From an uncultured Mucilaginibacter sp. (lineage in GTDB: Bacteria > Bacteroidota > Bacteroidia > Sphingobacteriales > Sphingobacteriaceae), in the NCBI GenBank assembly GCA_903927645.1, contig CAIYNX010000252.1:1-32457 (forward strand): 32,457 nucleotides of DNA. The letters run 5' to 3'. The translations under genes and the position numbers were made by a program. The notes under the pieces are model-generated. The model ran no database searches, had not been told where the DNA came from, and saw only the letters and a program-made list of their open reading frames with translations. Of the stretch, positions 1-8,020 are shown in pieces. Every line of letters begins with the position of its first letter. Position 1 is the first letter of the stretch.

Positions 1-306
1 ATAGCAGCCGATATAATTTTAAAGCAAACAAATGCCACTTATTTAATAGTCACCCTATCAGAAGACGGTATGGCTATCATAAGCAAAGAAAATACGCAAT
101 TACTTCCAGTAAAAGCAACCGAGGTATTTGACGTTACCGGAGCTGGTGACACTGTTATTTCAACAATTGCCTATTTTCTAGCTATTGGTTTTTCAATTGA
201 GGAAGCTTGCGAGCTGGCCAACCATGCTGCTGCAATTGTTATAAGACATATTGGCAGTGCAACTACAACAATAGATGAAATATTAGTGGATATGGAGAAT
301 AATTAA
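1..306 (+). CDS. hldA: D-glycero-beta-D-manno-heptose-7-phosphate kinase, 3' end (partial)
   Basis: The reading frame is open from the first base, so this is the C-terminal ~101 residues of a gene that begins before the window. The visible part carries the PfkB-family signature DVTGAGDTV (positions about 130-156), which holds the catalytic Asp and the anion-hole glycines of ribokinase-like sugar kinases. It is followed by the usual helical end (ELANHAAAIVI). The family phosphorylates heptose 7-phosphate at C1 to give the 1,7-bisphosphate in ADP-heptose synthesis. Assignment to heptose kinase rather than another PfkB kinase rests on the neighbours gmhA and hldC. The kinase here is not fused to the adenylyltransferase (hldC is separate), so this is the HldA rather than the HldE arrangement. 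The signature is seen; the specificity is inferred. Confidence 0.85.
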   Translation: MAADIILKQTNATYLIVTLSEDGMAIISKENTQLLPVKATEVFDVTGAGDTVISTIAYFLAIGFSIEEACELANHAAAIVIRHIGSATTTIDEILVDMENN

Positions 307-426
307 TAGTGAATGGTTGATTTATTTTTAGTTTAATTTGTATGGCATTATTCTATATTGGTATTTTTTTAATGTAGAATAATTAATGATAAACATTTAA
401 AATTTTCAGGTTTTTTCAACAGAAGA

Positions 427-981
427 ATGATATTAGAAGAATTAATTGAGCATCAGCTTATTATAAAAAAGGTAATAGATAATTTAAGCGGCGACATTCA
501 TATTGCGTGCGAAATGATAAAAACAACCATTAAAAATGGCAATAAAGTTTTGCTTGCAGGTAATGGTGGAAGCGCTGCTGATGCGCAACATATAGCTGCC
601 GAATTAAGCGGACGGTTTGTAAAGGAGCGAAAGGCATTGCCTGGTATTGCGCTTACGGTTGATACCTCTGCTTTAACGGCAATAGCTAATGACTATGGCT
701 ATCAACATGTATTTTCACGGCAGGTAGAGGCATTTGCCCGTCCAGGCGATTTATTTATTGGCATATCAACAAGTGGAAACAGTCAGGGAATATTAAATGC
801 ATTAACCACAGCTAGAAATCTGCAATGCCAAACATTAGGTCTATCAGGTCGTGATGGAGGCAAAATGAGTGGTCTTTGCGATTTAAATATTATAATTCCA
901 TCAGAAGTTACTGCCAGAATACAGGAGATGCACATTCTGATTGGTCATATTTTATGTAAAGCAGTTGATGATTTATTCTAA
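427..981 (+). CDS. gmhA: Sedoheptulose-7-phosphate isomerase (phosphoheptose isomerase) GmhA
   Basis: A 184-residue SIS-domain protein of normal GmhA length. It converts sedoheptulose 7-phosphate to D-glycero-D-manno-heptose 7-phosphate, the first step of ADP-heptose synthesis in the cytoplasm. Visible motifs are the phosphate-binding loop LLAGNGGSAADAQH (about 42-55), AAELSGRF with the probable catalytic Glu59, the second loop STSGNSQG (114-121) and a C-terminal QEMHILIGH with the probable catalytic His174; the active-site roles are by analogy with E. coli GmhA. It lies 120 bp after hldA and 23 bp before hldC, so the three genes very probably form one transcript. Nothing is truncated. The spacer before it holds no gene. 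Confidence 0.95.
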   Translation: MILEELIEHQLIIKKVIDNLSGDIHIACEMIKTTIKNGNKVLLAGNGGSAADAQHIAAELSGRFVKERKALPGIALTVDTSALTAIANDYGYQHVFSRQVEAFARPGDLFIGISTSGNSQGILNALTTARNLQCQTLGLSGRDGGKMSGLCDLNIIIPSEVTARIQEMHILIGHILCKAVDDLF

Positions 982-1004
982 ATTTATTTATCAATCTCAC
1001 CAAC

Positions 1005-1508
1005 ATGAAATTAAGACCAAATATTGAAAAGTCCATTATGGATAAAATATTTAGTTTACCTACATTAAAAAGTCAAATAAAAGACTGGCAATTGGAGGGA
1101 AATAAAGTAGTTTTCACCAATGGGGTATTTGACCTGGTACATATTGGCCATATAACCTATTTGGCAAAAGCGGCAGAATTAGGTCATAAATTAATTATTG
1201 GCCTAAATGCTGATAGCTCCGTTAAACGTTTAAAGGGAGAAGAACGTCCAATCAACAACCAGGATAATAGAGCAAGTTTATTAGCAACCATGTTTTTTGT
1301 AGACGCTGTGGTTATTTTTGATGAAGATACTCCACTTAATTTGATTAATATTTTACTGCCAGATATTTTGGTAAAAGGTGCTGATTATTCTATTGACCAA
1401 ATTGTAGGCGCAAAAGAAGTTTTAGCAAATGGCGGTGAAGTAAAAACCATCAGTTTTGTTGCTGGATATTCCTCATCTTCAATCATCCAAAAAATAAAAA
1501 CCAAATAA
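1005..1508 (+). CDS. hldC: D-glycero-beta-D-manno-heptose 1-phosphate adenylyltransferase (HldC/RfaE2)
   Basis: A 167-residue nucleotidyltransferase of the cytidylyltransferase-like fold. It transfers AMP from ATP to heptose 1-phosphate to give ADP-heptose. The N-terminal core reads FTNGVFDLVHIGH (37-49) with the HxGH nucleotide-binding motif at 46-49, then GLNADSSVKRLKGEERPI (66-83), typical of the RfaE domain II. In the C-terminal third, YSSSSIIQKI (155-164) corresponds to the ISTSxII-type ATP-binding segment. The start at 1005 is the first ATG; a second in-frame ATG at residue 12 is possible. It follows gmhA by 23 bp and precedes the GT9 gene by 21 bp. Its stand-alone form matches the separate kinase upstream. 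Confidence 0.93.
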   Translation: MKLRPNIEKSIMDKIFSLPTLKSQIKDWQLEGNKVVFTNGVFDLVHIGHITYLAKAAELGHKLIIGLNADSSVKRLKGEERPINNQDNRASLLATMFFVDAVVIFDEDTPLNLINILLPDILVKGADYSIDQIVGAKEVLANGGEVKTISFVAGYSSSSIIQKIKTK

Positions 1509-1529
1509 AGGGGATTTTAGCGCAATTAA

Positions 1530-2498
1530 ATGAAGATACTGGTAATAAGGTTTAGTTCAATGGGCGATATTATTTATACAACGCCAGTTGTACGTTGCCT
1601 AAAAAAACAATTACCTGAGGCCGAGATTCATTTTTTAACAAAACCCGCATTTAAGTATATTTATGATGGCAATCCTTATATTGATAAACTGTTACTATTA
1701 ACACCTAAATTATCAGATACGATTACCTTAATTAAAGCCGAAGGGTATGATTATATAATTGATTTACACAATAATCTCCGCACCTTTTTAATAAAATTGT
1801 ATACCAGAATTAAATCATCCTCCTACAAAAAGCAACCAATATTAAAGTGGCTTAGTTTAAAGCTTAACATGCAACTGGTACCTAAAACGCATTTGGTTGA
1901 TCGGTACATGAAAGCCGTTAAATTTTTAGGAGTTGTAAATGATGAAGAGAAAATTGATTATTATATCAAAAATAAATATTCATTAAATGATTTATTGCCG
2001 GCTACACATTATCATGATTATATAGTCTTCATTATTGGAGCAACGCATTTTACAAAACGGATGCCTAACCTCAAAATTATTGAAATATGTAATCAAATAA
2101 ATTACCCGATAGTGCTTCTTGGAGGTAATGATGTGAAAAAAAATGGCGAATTAATTGCTAGTAATGTGCCAAATGTATTCAATGCCTGTGGACTAACAAA
2201 TATTGATGAATCTGTTTTTATAATTTCAAAAGCTTTTAAAGTAATTGGTTTTGATACAGGTTTAACTCATATTGCCGAAGCATTTACAAACCCAATTGTT
2301 TCCATTTGGGGAGGTACCGTTCCTGAATTATTAGGAGTACAACCTTATAAAGTTAAAGAAGTACTTATTTGTGGCATTGATTTACCATGTAGACCTTGTT
2401 CAAAGTTTGGCCTTGAAACTTGCCCCAAAGGGCATTTTAATTGCATGAACAAAATACCAAATTTTGAAATTGTCAACTTTATTAATAATGCTATTTGA
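1530..2498 (+). CDS. Glycosyltransferase family 9 protein, probable ADP-heptose:LPS heptosyltransferase
   Basis: A 322-residue protein with the GT9 (WaaC/WaaF/WaaQ) fold. The N-terminus reads MKILVIRFSSMGDIIYTTPV, the family's characteristic opening, followed by an LHNNLRT segment near 95. The C-terminal domain has FDTGLTHIAEAF (about 241-252) and SIWGGTVPE, which form the nucleotide-sugar site in this family. The substrate is predicted to be ADP-heptose because the gene ends the operon that makes it; the acceptor (lipid A-Kdo core or another glycan) cannot be read from sequence. A cysteine cluster near the end (CRPCSKFG, then CPKGHFNC) is seen in many GT9 proteins of this group. No signal peptide, so it acts on the cytoplasmic face of the inner membrane. 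Confidence 0.88.
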   Translation: MKILVIRFSSMGDIIYTTPVVRCLKKQLPEAEIHFLTKPAFKYIYDGNPYIDKLLLLTPKLSDTITLIKAEGYDYIIDLHNNLRTFLIKLYTRIKSSSYKKQPILKWLSLKLNMQLVPKTHLVDRYMKAVKFLGVVNDEEKIDYYIKNKYSLNDLLPATHYHDYIVFIIGATHFTKRMPNLKIIEICNQINYPIVLLGGNDVKKNGELIASNVPNVFNACGLTNIDESVFIISKAFKVIGFDTGLTHIAEAFTNPIVSIWGGTVPELLGVQPYKVKEVLICGIDLPCRPCSKFGLETCPKGHFNCMNKIPNFEIVNFINNAI

Positions 2499-2508
2499 AT
2501 TTTAATAA

Positions 2509-2545
2509 TTAAAACCTCTAAAAAACCTATAGGTTTTAAATTTAT
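2509..2545 (+). terminator. Possible terminator of the heptose operon
   Basis: TTAAAACCT at 2509-2517 is complementary to AGGTTTTAA at 2531-2539, a 9-bp stem. The right part also forms a 16-bp self-complementary palindrome AAAACCTATAGGTTTT (2522-2537). It lies 11 bp after the glycosyltransferase stop codon. The T-tract after the stem is poor, so termination is an inference from position and structure. Confidence 0.4.
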
Positions 2546-2611
2546 TGGCAATAGAAATAAAATAATATTTATTTAGAATCAATCTTGTTTTACATTTCCA
2601 TATTTTAGCTT

Positions 2612-3088
2612 ATGAAAAAGTTGGTATTAATACGGCATGCAAAGGCAGAAAAAGACACAAGTAAAGGTGATTTAAATAGGCCCCTAAAATATACTGGTAT
2701 TTTAGATGCACGATTTATGGCAGAGCGTATGAAAGAACTTTCATTCCTGCCAGAATTATTATTAACCAGCCCATCTCTTCGAACAAAAACAACTGCTGAA
2801 ATTTTTTCAGATTCTCTTTCTCTTCCTGATGCAGTAATAACTGAAACCATTTATGAAGCTGGAGTAAGTGATTTACTAGAGGTTGTTAATAATTTACCTG
2901 ATAAGTATAATTTTATTGGTTTAATTGGACATAACCCCGGTATAGCCCAATTAATTGATTACCTAACCTCTGAATTAAAAGAAGTACATACAAGTACCAT
3001 TGCAGTTATAGAGTTTGAAGTGGATAGTTGGAATGAAATAACTCAAGACTCTGGAAAACTAATTTATTATAGTTCGCCAAAAGAATAA
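2612..3088 (+). CDS. sixA: SixA-like phosphohistidine phosphatase (histidine phosphatase superfamily)
   Basis: A 158-residue branch-2-type histidine phosphatase. RHAKAE at 8-13 carries the catalytic His9, SPSLRTKTTAE (53-63) gives the second phosphate-binding Arg57, and GLIGHNPG (103-110) supplies the second His107. SixA of E. coli removes phosphate from histidine phosphotransfer domains or from the PTS protein NPr; here no PTS or HPt protein is nearby, so the physiological substrate is open. The length is normal for SixA. It starts 113 bp after the heptose operon, and a TATTTTAG box at 2601-2608 lies just before the ATG, so it may have its own promoter. Co-transcription with the heptose genes is possible but less likely given the hairpin between them. 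Confidence 0.82.
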   Translation: MKKLVLIRHAKAEKDTSKGDLNRPLKYTGILDARFMAERMKELSFLPELLLTSPSLRTKTTAEIFSDSLSLPDAVITETIYEAGVSDLLEVVNNLPDKYNFIGLIGHNPGIAQLIDYLTSELKEVHTSTIAVIEFEVDSWNEITQDSGKLIYYSSPKE

Positions 3089-3185
3089 ATTGAATTATTT
3101 AATTTTAGTATAAATTTGTAAAATTTGGACTTAAGTCATACATTAAATGATTTTACTAATTTTATAAATGTAATTTCTTTTTTGT

Positions 3186-4289
3186 TCACATTCCAATAGT
3201 AAAGATTTTACCTGGCAATGAATGTATAAGTCCTTGCATTTCCATATTCAACAAATTCATAGCTAACTTACTCGTTGTTAACTGTGTTCTTAATGTTAAA
3301 TCATCAATAGAGATTGGAACATTACTAAGCCGTATGGTTTCATAAATCAGCTCTTCTTCGTCGGTAAGTCCAAGGGGTAAAATTAGTTGCTCATGAGGTT
3401 GTTTTACTAAACTATTATCTTCCCAACCTAAAATATAGGTTAAATCTGCAGCACAACTTAATAATGCAGCCTTATTATTTCTTACTAAAAAATTACAACC
3501 TTCCGAAAATTCATCACCTACTCTACCAGGAAAAGCAAATACATCACGGTTATATGAATTTGCAATTTCTGCAGTAATTAAGGCTCCACCCTTTAAACTT
3601 GCCTCAACAACAATTGTAGCGTCAGCAATTCCAGCAACAATTCTATTTCGTTGTGGAAAATTTTCTCTATCAGGCTTAGAACCCGAAGGGTATTCTGAAA
3701 GCAAGCCGCCGCACTCTATCATTTTTTCGGCAATTTGCTTATGTTGACTAGGGTATAATTTATCTAGCCCATGCCCTAATACACCAACAGTGTTTATATT
3801 ACGTTTTAAACACTCTTTATGTACTGCGCCGTCAATACCCAAAGCCAAACCACTCACTACTAATACATTTAGTAGCTCCAATTCTTCAATCAGTTGTTTA
3901 CATAATCCTCTGCCATATTCAGTGGCATTTCTTGTTCCAACTATGCTAACAATTCGTTTTGCGTTTAAATCTGAATTACCTTTATAAAACAGAAGGATAG
4001 GAGAATCGTGACAATTTTTTAACCTTTTAGGGTAATTATTATCGGTATAAAATAGAATTTGAATGTTGTTTTGTTCAACAAATTTTAACTCTTTCTCAGC
4101 TTTTTCAATAGCTTCCCTAAAATTTAATTGCTTTACTATTTTTTCACCAATACCCTGAATTTTAAGCAATTTGCTAGGTGTTGCATCAAAAACTTTTTCA
4201 GCATTCCCAAATTGTCCTATTAACGATTTTGCTAAGGTTGGGCCAATGTTTTTTAAATATGTGATGGCCAATTGGTGTAGTACAGACAT
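3186..4289 (-). CDS. dprA: DNA-processing protein DprA (Smf)
   Basis: A 367-residue protein of normal length. DprA binds incoming single-stranded DNA during natural transformation and loads RecA. Order of domains: an N-terminal helix-hairpin-helix region (about 10-60, IGPTLAKSLI and IQGIGEKIV), the Rossmann-like DNA-binding domain from about 110 with GTRNATEYG (118-126), SGLALGID (146-153), FPQRNRIVAG (211-220) and KGGALITA (233-240), and a C-terminal winged-helix segment after 300. All hallmark motifs are intact. It lies 60 bp downstream of rsmG on the same strand and may be read from that transcript. DprA is also widespread in species not known to be competent, so competence is not proven by this gene. 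Confidence 0.96.
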   Translation of the reverse strand: MSVLHQLAITYLKNIGPTLAKSLIGQFGNAEKVFDATPSKLLKIQGIGEKIVKQLNFREAIEKAEKELKFVEQNNIQILFYTDNNYPKRLKNCHDSPILLFYKGNSDLNAKRIVSIVGTRNATEYGRGLCKQLIEELELLNVLVVSGLALGIDGAVHKECLKRNINTVGVLGHGLDKLYPSQHKQIAEKMIECGGLLSEYPSGSKPDRENFPQRNRIVAGIADATIVVEASLKGGALITAEIANSYNRDVFAFPGRVGDEFSEGCNFLVRNNKAALLSCAADLTYILGWEDNSLVKQPHEQLILPLGLTDEEELIYETIRLSNVPISIDDLTLRTQLTTSKLAMNLLNMEMQGLIHSLPGKIFTIGM

Positions 4290-4349
4290 TGAAATAATTT
4301 AGTCTGCTAAAATATTAAATCGCATTAAATATTAACTTAATGATTAAAA

Positions 4350-4967
4350 TTATTTTTCTTTTATATAAACCACTTGTTTTGTTTCGAAAAATTCTTCTTC
4401 AAAATATTGGCGAAGGTAAAATTGCTCAACAGATAGTTTAGATTCTGCGATTTCTAAGGTTAAGTCTCCACCTTTTAAGTATAATATTCCATTTGGTAGG
4501 TTATTTTTGGATGCTTTGTTGAACTTATTGTACACCCATGGATAAAAATCTTTTAATTGGGTTACTGCTCTTGAAACTACAAAATCAAATTTGCCTTCAA
4601 CAAATTCTGCACGTTGGTTTAAAGCTGAAACATTTTTAAGCCCGAGTGATTGAGCAACTTCATTTACAACTTTAATTTTCTTGCCTATAGAATCAACAAG
4701 TAAAAATTGTGTTTCCGGAAACATAATAGCCAAAGGAATACCAGGGAAACCTCCGCCGGTACCAACATCCATCACGGTTTCGCCTTCACCAAACTGAATA
4801 ACTTTTGCAATGCCTAACGAATGTAATATATGGCGTTCAAATATCAAATCAATATCCTTACGAGATATTACGTTAATCTGGCTGTTCCAAAAGCTATATA
4901 ATTCAGGCAGTTGATTAAACTGATTCAATTGTTGGCCAGTAAGGCCTGAGAAATATTTTTCAACCAA
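4350..4967 (-). CDS. rsmG: 16S rRNA (guanine527-N7)-methyltransferase RsmG (GidB)
   Basis: A 205-residue SAM-dependent methyltransferase that makes m7G527 in 16S rRNA. Motif I VMDVGTGGGFPGIPLA (65-80) is the classical RsmG SAM-binding loop; NVISRKDID (32-40) and HILHSLG (46-52) precede it, and VSRAVTQL (131-138) is the motif IV region. The start is a TTG at 4965-4967: no in-frame ATG lies at a suitable position, and MVEKYFSGLTGQQLNQF aligns with the usual N-terminus of the family. The upstream sigma gene ends only 1 bp before this TTG, so translation is probably coupled to it. Loss of RsmG in other bacteria gives low-level streptomycin resistance (family knowledge). Confidence 0.95.
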   Translation of the reverse strand: MVEKYFSGLTGQQLNQFNQLPELYSFWNSQINVISRKDIDLIFERHILHSLGIAKVIQFGEGETVMDVGTGGGFPGIPLAIMFPETQFLLVDSIGKKIKVVNEVAQSLGLKNVSALNQRAEFVEGKFDFVVSRAVTQLKDFYPWVYNKFNKASKNNLPNGILYLKGGDLTLEIAESKLSVEQFYLRQYFEEEFFETKQVVYIKEK

Positions 4968-4968
4968 A

Positions 4969-5574
4969 TTAAAAGTCCTCCCTTTTAAAAGTAGTAAAAA
5001 TATTACTTAAAAGGTCGCGAGCACGGTACAACTGTGCTTTTACGGTACCAAGTGGTAAATCCAATTCAACAGCAATTTCTTCGTATGATAGTTCTTCCAA
5101 ATAGCGTAAGGTAACTAGGTTACGATAGCGGGTAGGCAGCGTTTCCAGCAATAAATTAATAACCTCTTTTTGCTGCTTTTGAATAGAGGTTTCTTCAGGA
5201 TCTAAAATATCTGCTTTTATTTGTAACTCAAACTCATCTCCATCAGCACTATACATTAAATTGATTGAAGTTGTATTGAGTTTTCTTTTTCTAATAAAAT
5301 CGATACAATTGTTTGTTGCAACTCTAAATAGCCACGTACTGAAAGCAAAATCAGGCTGATATTTATCTAATTTTTCAAATGCCTTGGCAAAAGTTTCAAT
5401 AGTAAGATCCATTGCATCCTCTCTATTATTTACCATTTTAAGTACCATAAAAAATATGGAATCCTTGTAGCGGTGCATTAAATCGGCATAAGCTTTTTGG
5501 TCACCATCTCTGGCCTTTAAAACCAGATTATAATCGTTTCTGGAGTTTTGACTAAAATTTGAATTTACTTCCAT
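4969..5574 (-). CDS. RNA polymerase sigma factor, ECF subfamily
   Basis: A 201-residue sigma-70 family protein with region 2 (about 28-97: YADLMHRYKDSIFFMV, then the RPOD-binding and -10 recognition helix ending in FSTWLFRVATNNCIDFIRKRK) and region 4 (about 140-192: LPTRYRNLVTLRYLEELSYEEIA followed by the helix-turn-helix LPLGTVKAQLYRARDLL). Regions 1 and 3 are missing, as in ECF factors. The linker (100-135) is acidic and slightly long. No anti-sigma factor or FecR-like gene lies next to it, so its control is not the usual membrane anti-sigma pairing, at least not from this locus. It overlaps the end of the upstream GT2 gene by 10 bp and is followed after 1 bp by rsmG, so it is embedded in an operon. 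Confidence 0.93.
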   Translation of the reverse strand: MEVNSNFSQNSRNDYNLVLKARDGDQKAYADLMHRYKDSIFFMVLKMVNNREDAMDLTIETFAKAFEKLDKYQPDFAFSTWLFRVATNNCIDFIRKRKLNTTSINLMYSADGDEFELQIKADILDPEETSIQKQQKEVINLLLETLPTRYRNLVTLRYLEELSYEEIAVELDLPLGTVKAQLYRARDLLSNIFTTFKREDF

Positions 5575-6746
5575 TTCTTGTTTCTAGTAAAAGCAGCTAT
5601 CATTCCAAAAATATTCAAATAAAAATAATATAAAATGTCTAACAGTGGTAAATAAAATAAAAAATAATAACCTTTAAATTGTTTAAAAAGCTTTCGATAA
5701 ATTAAAATTTGTAATAGATACCTTCCTAAAAAAACACCTAAAACAATATATGGTTCAAAATTTAAAAGTAAACATGCTGCCAAAGAAATATAATAAAACA
5801 AGCCTGTTATTGCATCTAAAGAAATTAAAGCTTTGTGTTGCCCCTTATAAAACTTACCAGCACCAAAATGTCGTCTTTTTTGATTAAACCAATCACCAAA
5901 GGTAGTTTTTGGTATGGAATACATAAATGAATCGGGATGCGTTTCAATTGCTACATTCGTAAGTGTTGCATTTTCGTTAACAAAAATATCATCATCTCCG
6001 CTAAGTACATGCATGTGCGAGGCAAAACCCTTATTATTAAAGAACAATGTTTTTGTATATGCTAAATTTCGACCTATGCCCATATATGCCTTACCTTTTA
6101 AAGCTGCCGAAAAATAATTTATAGCTGTTTTTATTGTTTCAAAACGTATTAACGGGTTTATAATGTTTTTTGTTCGGTTGTAAGGAGAATAACCTAAAAT
6201 TATTTCCTTTCCGGGTTCAAAATTAGCAACCATACGCGTAATCCAATCGGAAGAGGCAGGAATACAATCTGCGTCAGAAAATAATAGGTGTTCATTTTTG
6301 GCAGCTTTTATTCCCAGGGTTAATGCAAATTTTTTTCCGGTGCGGTATTTATCATTTATTGCAACAGTAACAATTTTTAAATGGTTGTAGGAATTCTTCA
6401 GTTCAAGTAAAATATTTTCTGAATCATCATATGAACTATCATTAACTACAATTACCTCATAATCTGGATATTTTTGTTGCAAAATTAAGGGTAGGTTAGT
6501 CAAAAGGTTATTGGACTCATTACGCGCACTAATTATTACTGATACCGGAATAGTAACCTCAGGTATTTCAATATCTTTTATAGTTCTTGATAATTTGAGA
6601 TGATTATTCAGTAAAAAATATAGCTGAATCAGGAGGCAAACTATTAATAAAATGAAAAAGACTTCTTGTAAATATGTTTCCAAATCTTGTTTTGATTTTT
6701 GTGCAAATTTGTTAAAAATCAATGGAAATTTATGTTTATTTAACAT
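5565..6746 (-). CDS. Membrane-bound glycosyltransferase family 2 protein
   Basis: A 393-residue GT2 enzyme. One N-terminal membrane helix (about 29-48) is followed by the cytoplasmic GT-A domain: VSVIISARNESNN (68-80), EVIVVNDSSYDDS (97-109), the DxD-like metal site FSDADC (156-161), the acceptor-site SGDDD (249-253) and QKRRH (289-293), which replaces the QxxRW of processive synthases. Three further hydrophobic segments close the protein after 310. This resembles N-acetylglucosaminyl- or ceramide-glucosyl-transferase-like GT2 proteins; donor and product cannot be read from sequence. It overlaps the sigma-factor gene by 10 bp and is the first gene of the minus-strand run GT2-sigma-rsmG-dprA. 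The 143-bp spacer to tgt is divergent and should hold both promoters. Confidence 0.88.
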   Translation of the reverse strand: MLNKHKFPLIFNKFAQKSKQDLETYLQEVFFILLIVCLLIQLYFLLNNHLKLSRTIKDIEIPEVTIPVSVIISARNESNNLLTNLPLILQQKYPDYEVIVVNDSSYDDSENILLELKNSYNHLKIVTVAINDKYRTGKKFALTLGIKAAKNEHLLFSDADCIPASSDWITRMVANFEPGKEIILGYSPYNRTKNIINPLIRFETIKTAINYFSAALKGKAYMGIGRNLAYTKTLFFNNKGFASHMHVLSGDDDIFVNENATLTNVAIETHPDSFMYSIPKTTFGDWFNQKRRHFGAGKFYKGQHKALISLDAITGLFYYISLAACLLLNFEPYIVLGVFLGRYLLQILIYRKLFKQFKGYYFLFYLPLLDILYYFYLNIFGMIAAFTRNKKWK

Positions 6747-6871
6747 AAATAGTTTTATACAAAACCATATTTAGGTTATAAACCATCGTCAAAATTATTT
6801 TCGGGCTTATCTATCTTTAATAAGAGAATTTTCTTTATTTTATGCTATACCTTAGGTGAAGCATTAATTGT

Positions 6872-6879
6872 TAAATTTG
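6872..6879 (+). promoter_or_regulatory. Bacteroidota -7 promoter box for tgt
   Basis: TAAATTTG fits the TAnnTTTG consensus exactly. It ends 10 bp before the tgt ATG, which predicts a very short 5' leader. No convincing TTTG -33 element is visible at the usual distance. Confidence 0.5.
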
Positions 6880-6889
6880 CCACCTTAAA

Positions 6890-8020
6890 ATGAAATTTAA
6901 CTTAACAGCACAAGACCCATCTTCAAAAGCTCGAGCCGGTGAATTGATAACAGATCATGGGAGTATTTTAACACCTATATTTATGCCAGTTGGTACCGCA
7001 GGGACGGTGAAAGCGGTACATCAGCATGAATTAAAAAATGATATCAAAGCACAGATTATTTTAGGCAATACCTATCACCTTTACTTAAGACCTGGTTTAA
7101 ATACTTTGGAGCAAGCTGGCGGCTTACATAAATTCAATGGATGGGAAGGCCCTATATTGACTGATAGTGGTGGTTATCAGGTTTATTCATTAACTGAAGT
7201 TCGAAAAATAAAAGAGGAAGGAGTAACCTTTCGTTCGCACATAGATGGTTCGAAACACTTATTTACTCCAGAAAATGTAATGGATATTCAACTTTCAATA
7301 GGTGCAGACATAATTATGGCATTTGATGAATGTACCCCCTACCCTTGCGATTATAATTATGCAAAAAAATCAATAGAAATGACCCATCGTTGGTTGAAGC
7401 GATGCTGCAATCAATTTGATGCTACTGAGCCTAAGTATAATTATAGCCAATCTTTATTTCCAATAGTGCAAGGTTCTGTTTATAAAGATTTAAGAATAAA
7501 ATCTGCTGAGGTAATTTCATCCTTCGAAAGAGAAGGGAATGCCATTGGTGGTCTATCAGTAGGTGAACCAGCAGAAGAAATGTATGCCATGACCGAAGTT
7601 GTGTGCAATATATTACCAAGCCATAAACCACGTTATTTAATGGGAGTTGGCACTCCAATAAACATACTCGAAAATATTGCATTAGGAATTGATATGTTTG
7701 ATTGTGTAATGCCTACACGCAATGCACGTAACGGCATGCTTTTTACCAAAGAGGGCATCATCAATATAAAAAATGAAAAGTGGAAGAATGATTTTTCGGC
7801 AATTGAAGCTAATAGCGACCTATATGCAGATCAATTTTATACAAAAGCATACTTGCGCCATTTAATTCATTCTGGCGAAATACTTGGCGCCCAAATAGCT
7901 ACATTGCATAATTTACATTTTTATTTATGGTTGGTTGCAGAGGCACGCAACAAAATTATTAATGGCGAGTTTTATAATTGGAAAAATTCAATGGTGAACC
8001 GATTAGGACAACGATTATAA
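6890..8020 (+). CDS. tgt: tRNA-guanine transglycosylase Tgt (queuosine biosynthesis)
   Basis: A 376-residue TIM-barrel enzyme that exchanges guanine-34 for preQ1 in tRNAs with GUN anticodons. Active-site sequences are intact: TDSGGYQVYSL (91-101; Asp92 is the general acid/base), FDECTPYPCDY (145-155), GGLSVGEP (220-227), and IDMFDCVMPTRNARNG (267-282; Asp271 is the probable nucleophile). Oddly, the C-terminal zinc site is not conserved: the segment that should read CxCxxC before the YxRAYLxHL helix is NSDLYAD (308-314), so all three cysteines are replaced; the histidine of the fourth ligand (TLHNL, His340) remains. The partner gene queA lies at 21.6-22.6 kb. The stop codon overlaps the start of the next gene (TAATG), so it heads a three-gene operon. 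Confidence 0.96.
   Translation: MKFNLTAQDPSSKARAGELITDHGSILTPIFMPVGTAGTVKAVHQHELKNDIKAQIILGNTYHLYLRPGLNTLEQAGGLHKFNGWEGPILTDSGGYQVYSLTEVRKIKEEGVTFRSHIDGSKHLFTPENVMDIQLSIGADIIMAFDECTPYPCDYNYAKKSIEMTHRWLKRCCNQFDATEPKYNYSQSLFPIVQGSVYKDLRIKSAEVISSFEREGNAIGGLSVGEPAEEMYAMTEVVCNILPSHKPRYLMGVGTPINILENIALGIDMFDCVMPTRNARNGMLFTKEGIINIKNEKWKNDFSAIEANSDLYADQFYTKAYLRHLIHSGEILGAQIATLHNLHFYLWLVAEARNKIINGEFYNWKNSMVNRLGQRL

Noticed and set aside
296..387. 12-bp direct repeat AGAATAATTAAT at 296-307 and 376-387
   Set aside because: Pure AT-rich sequence with 80-bp spacing; a match of this length is expected by chance, and no mobile-element features accompany it.
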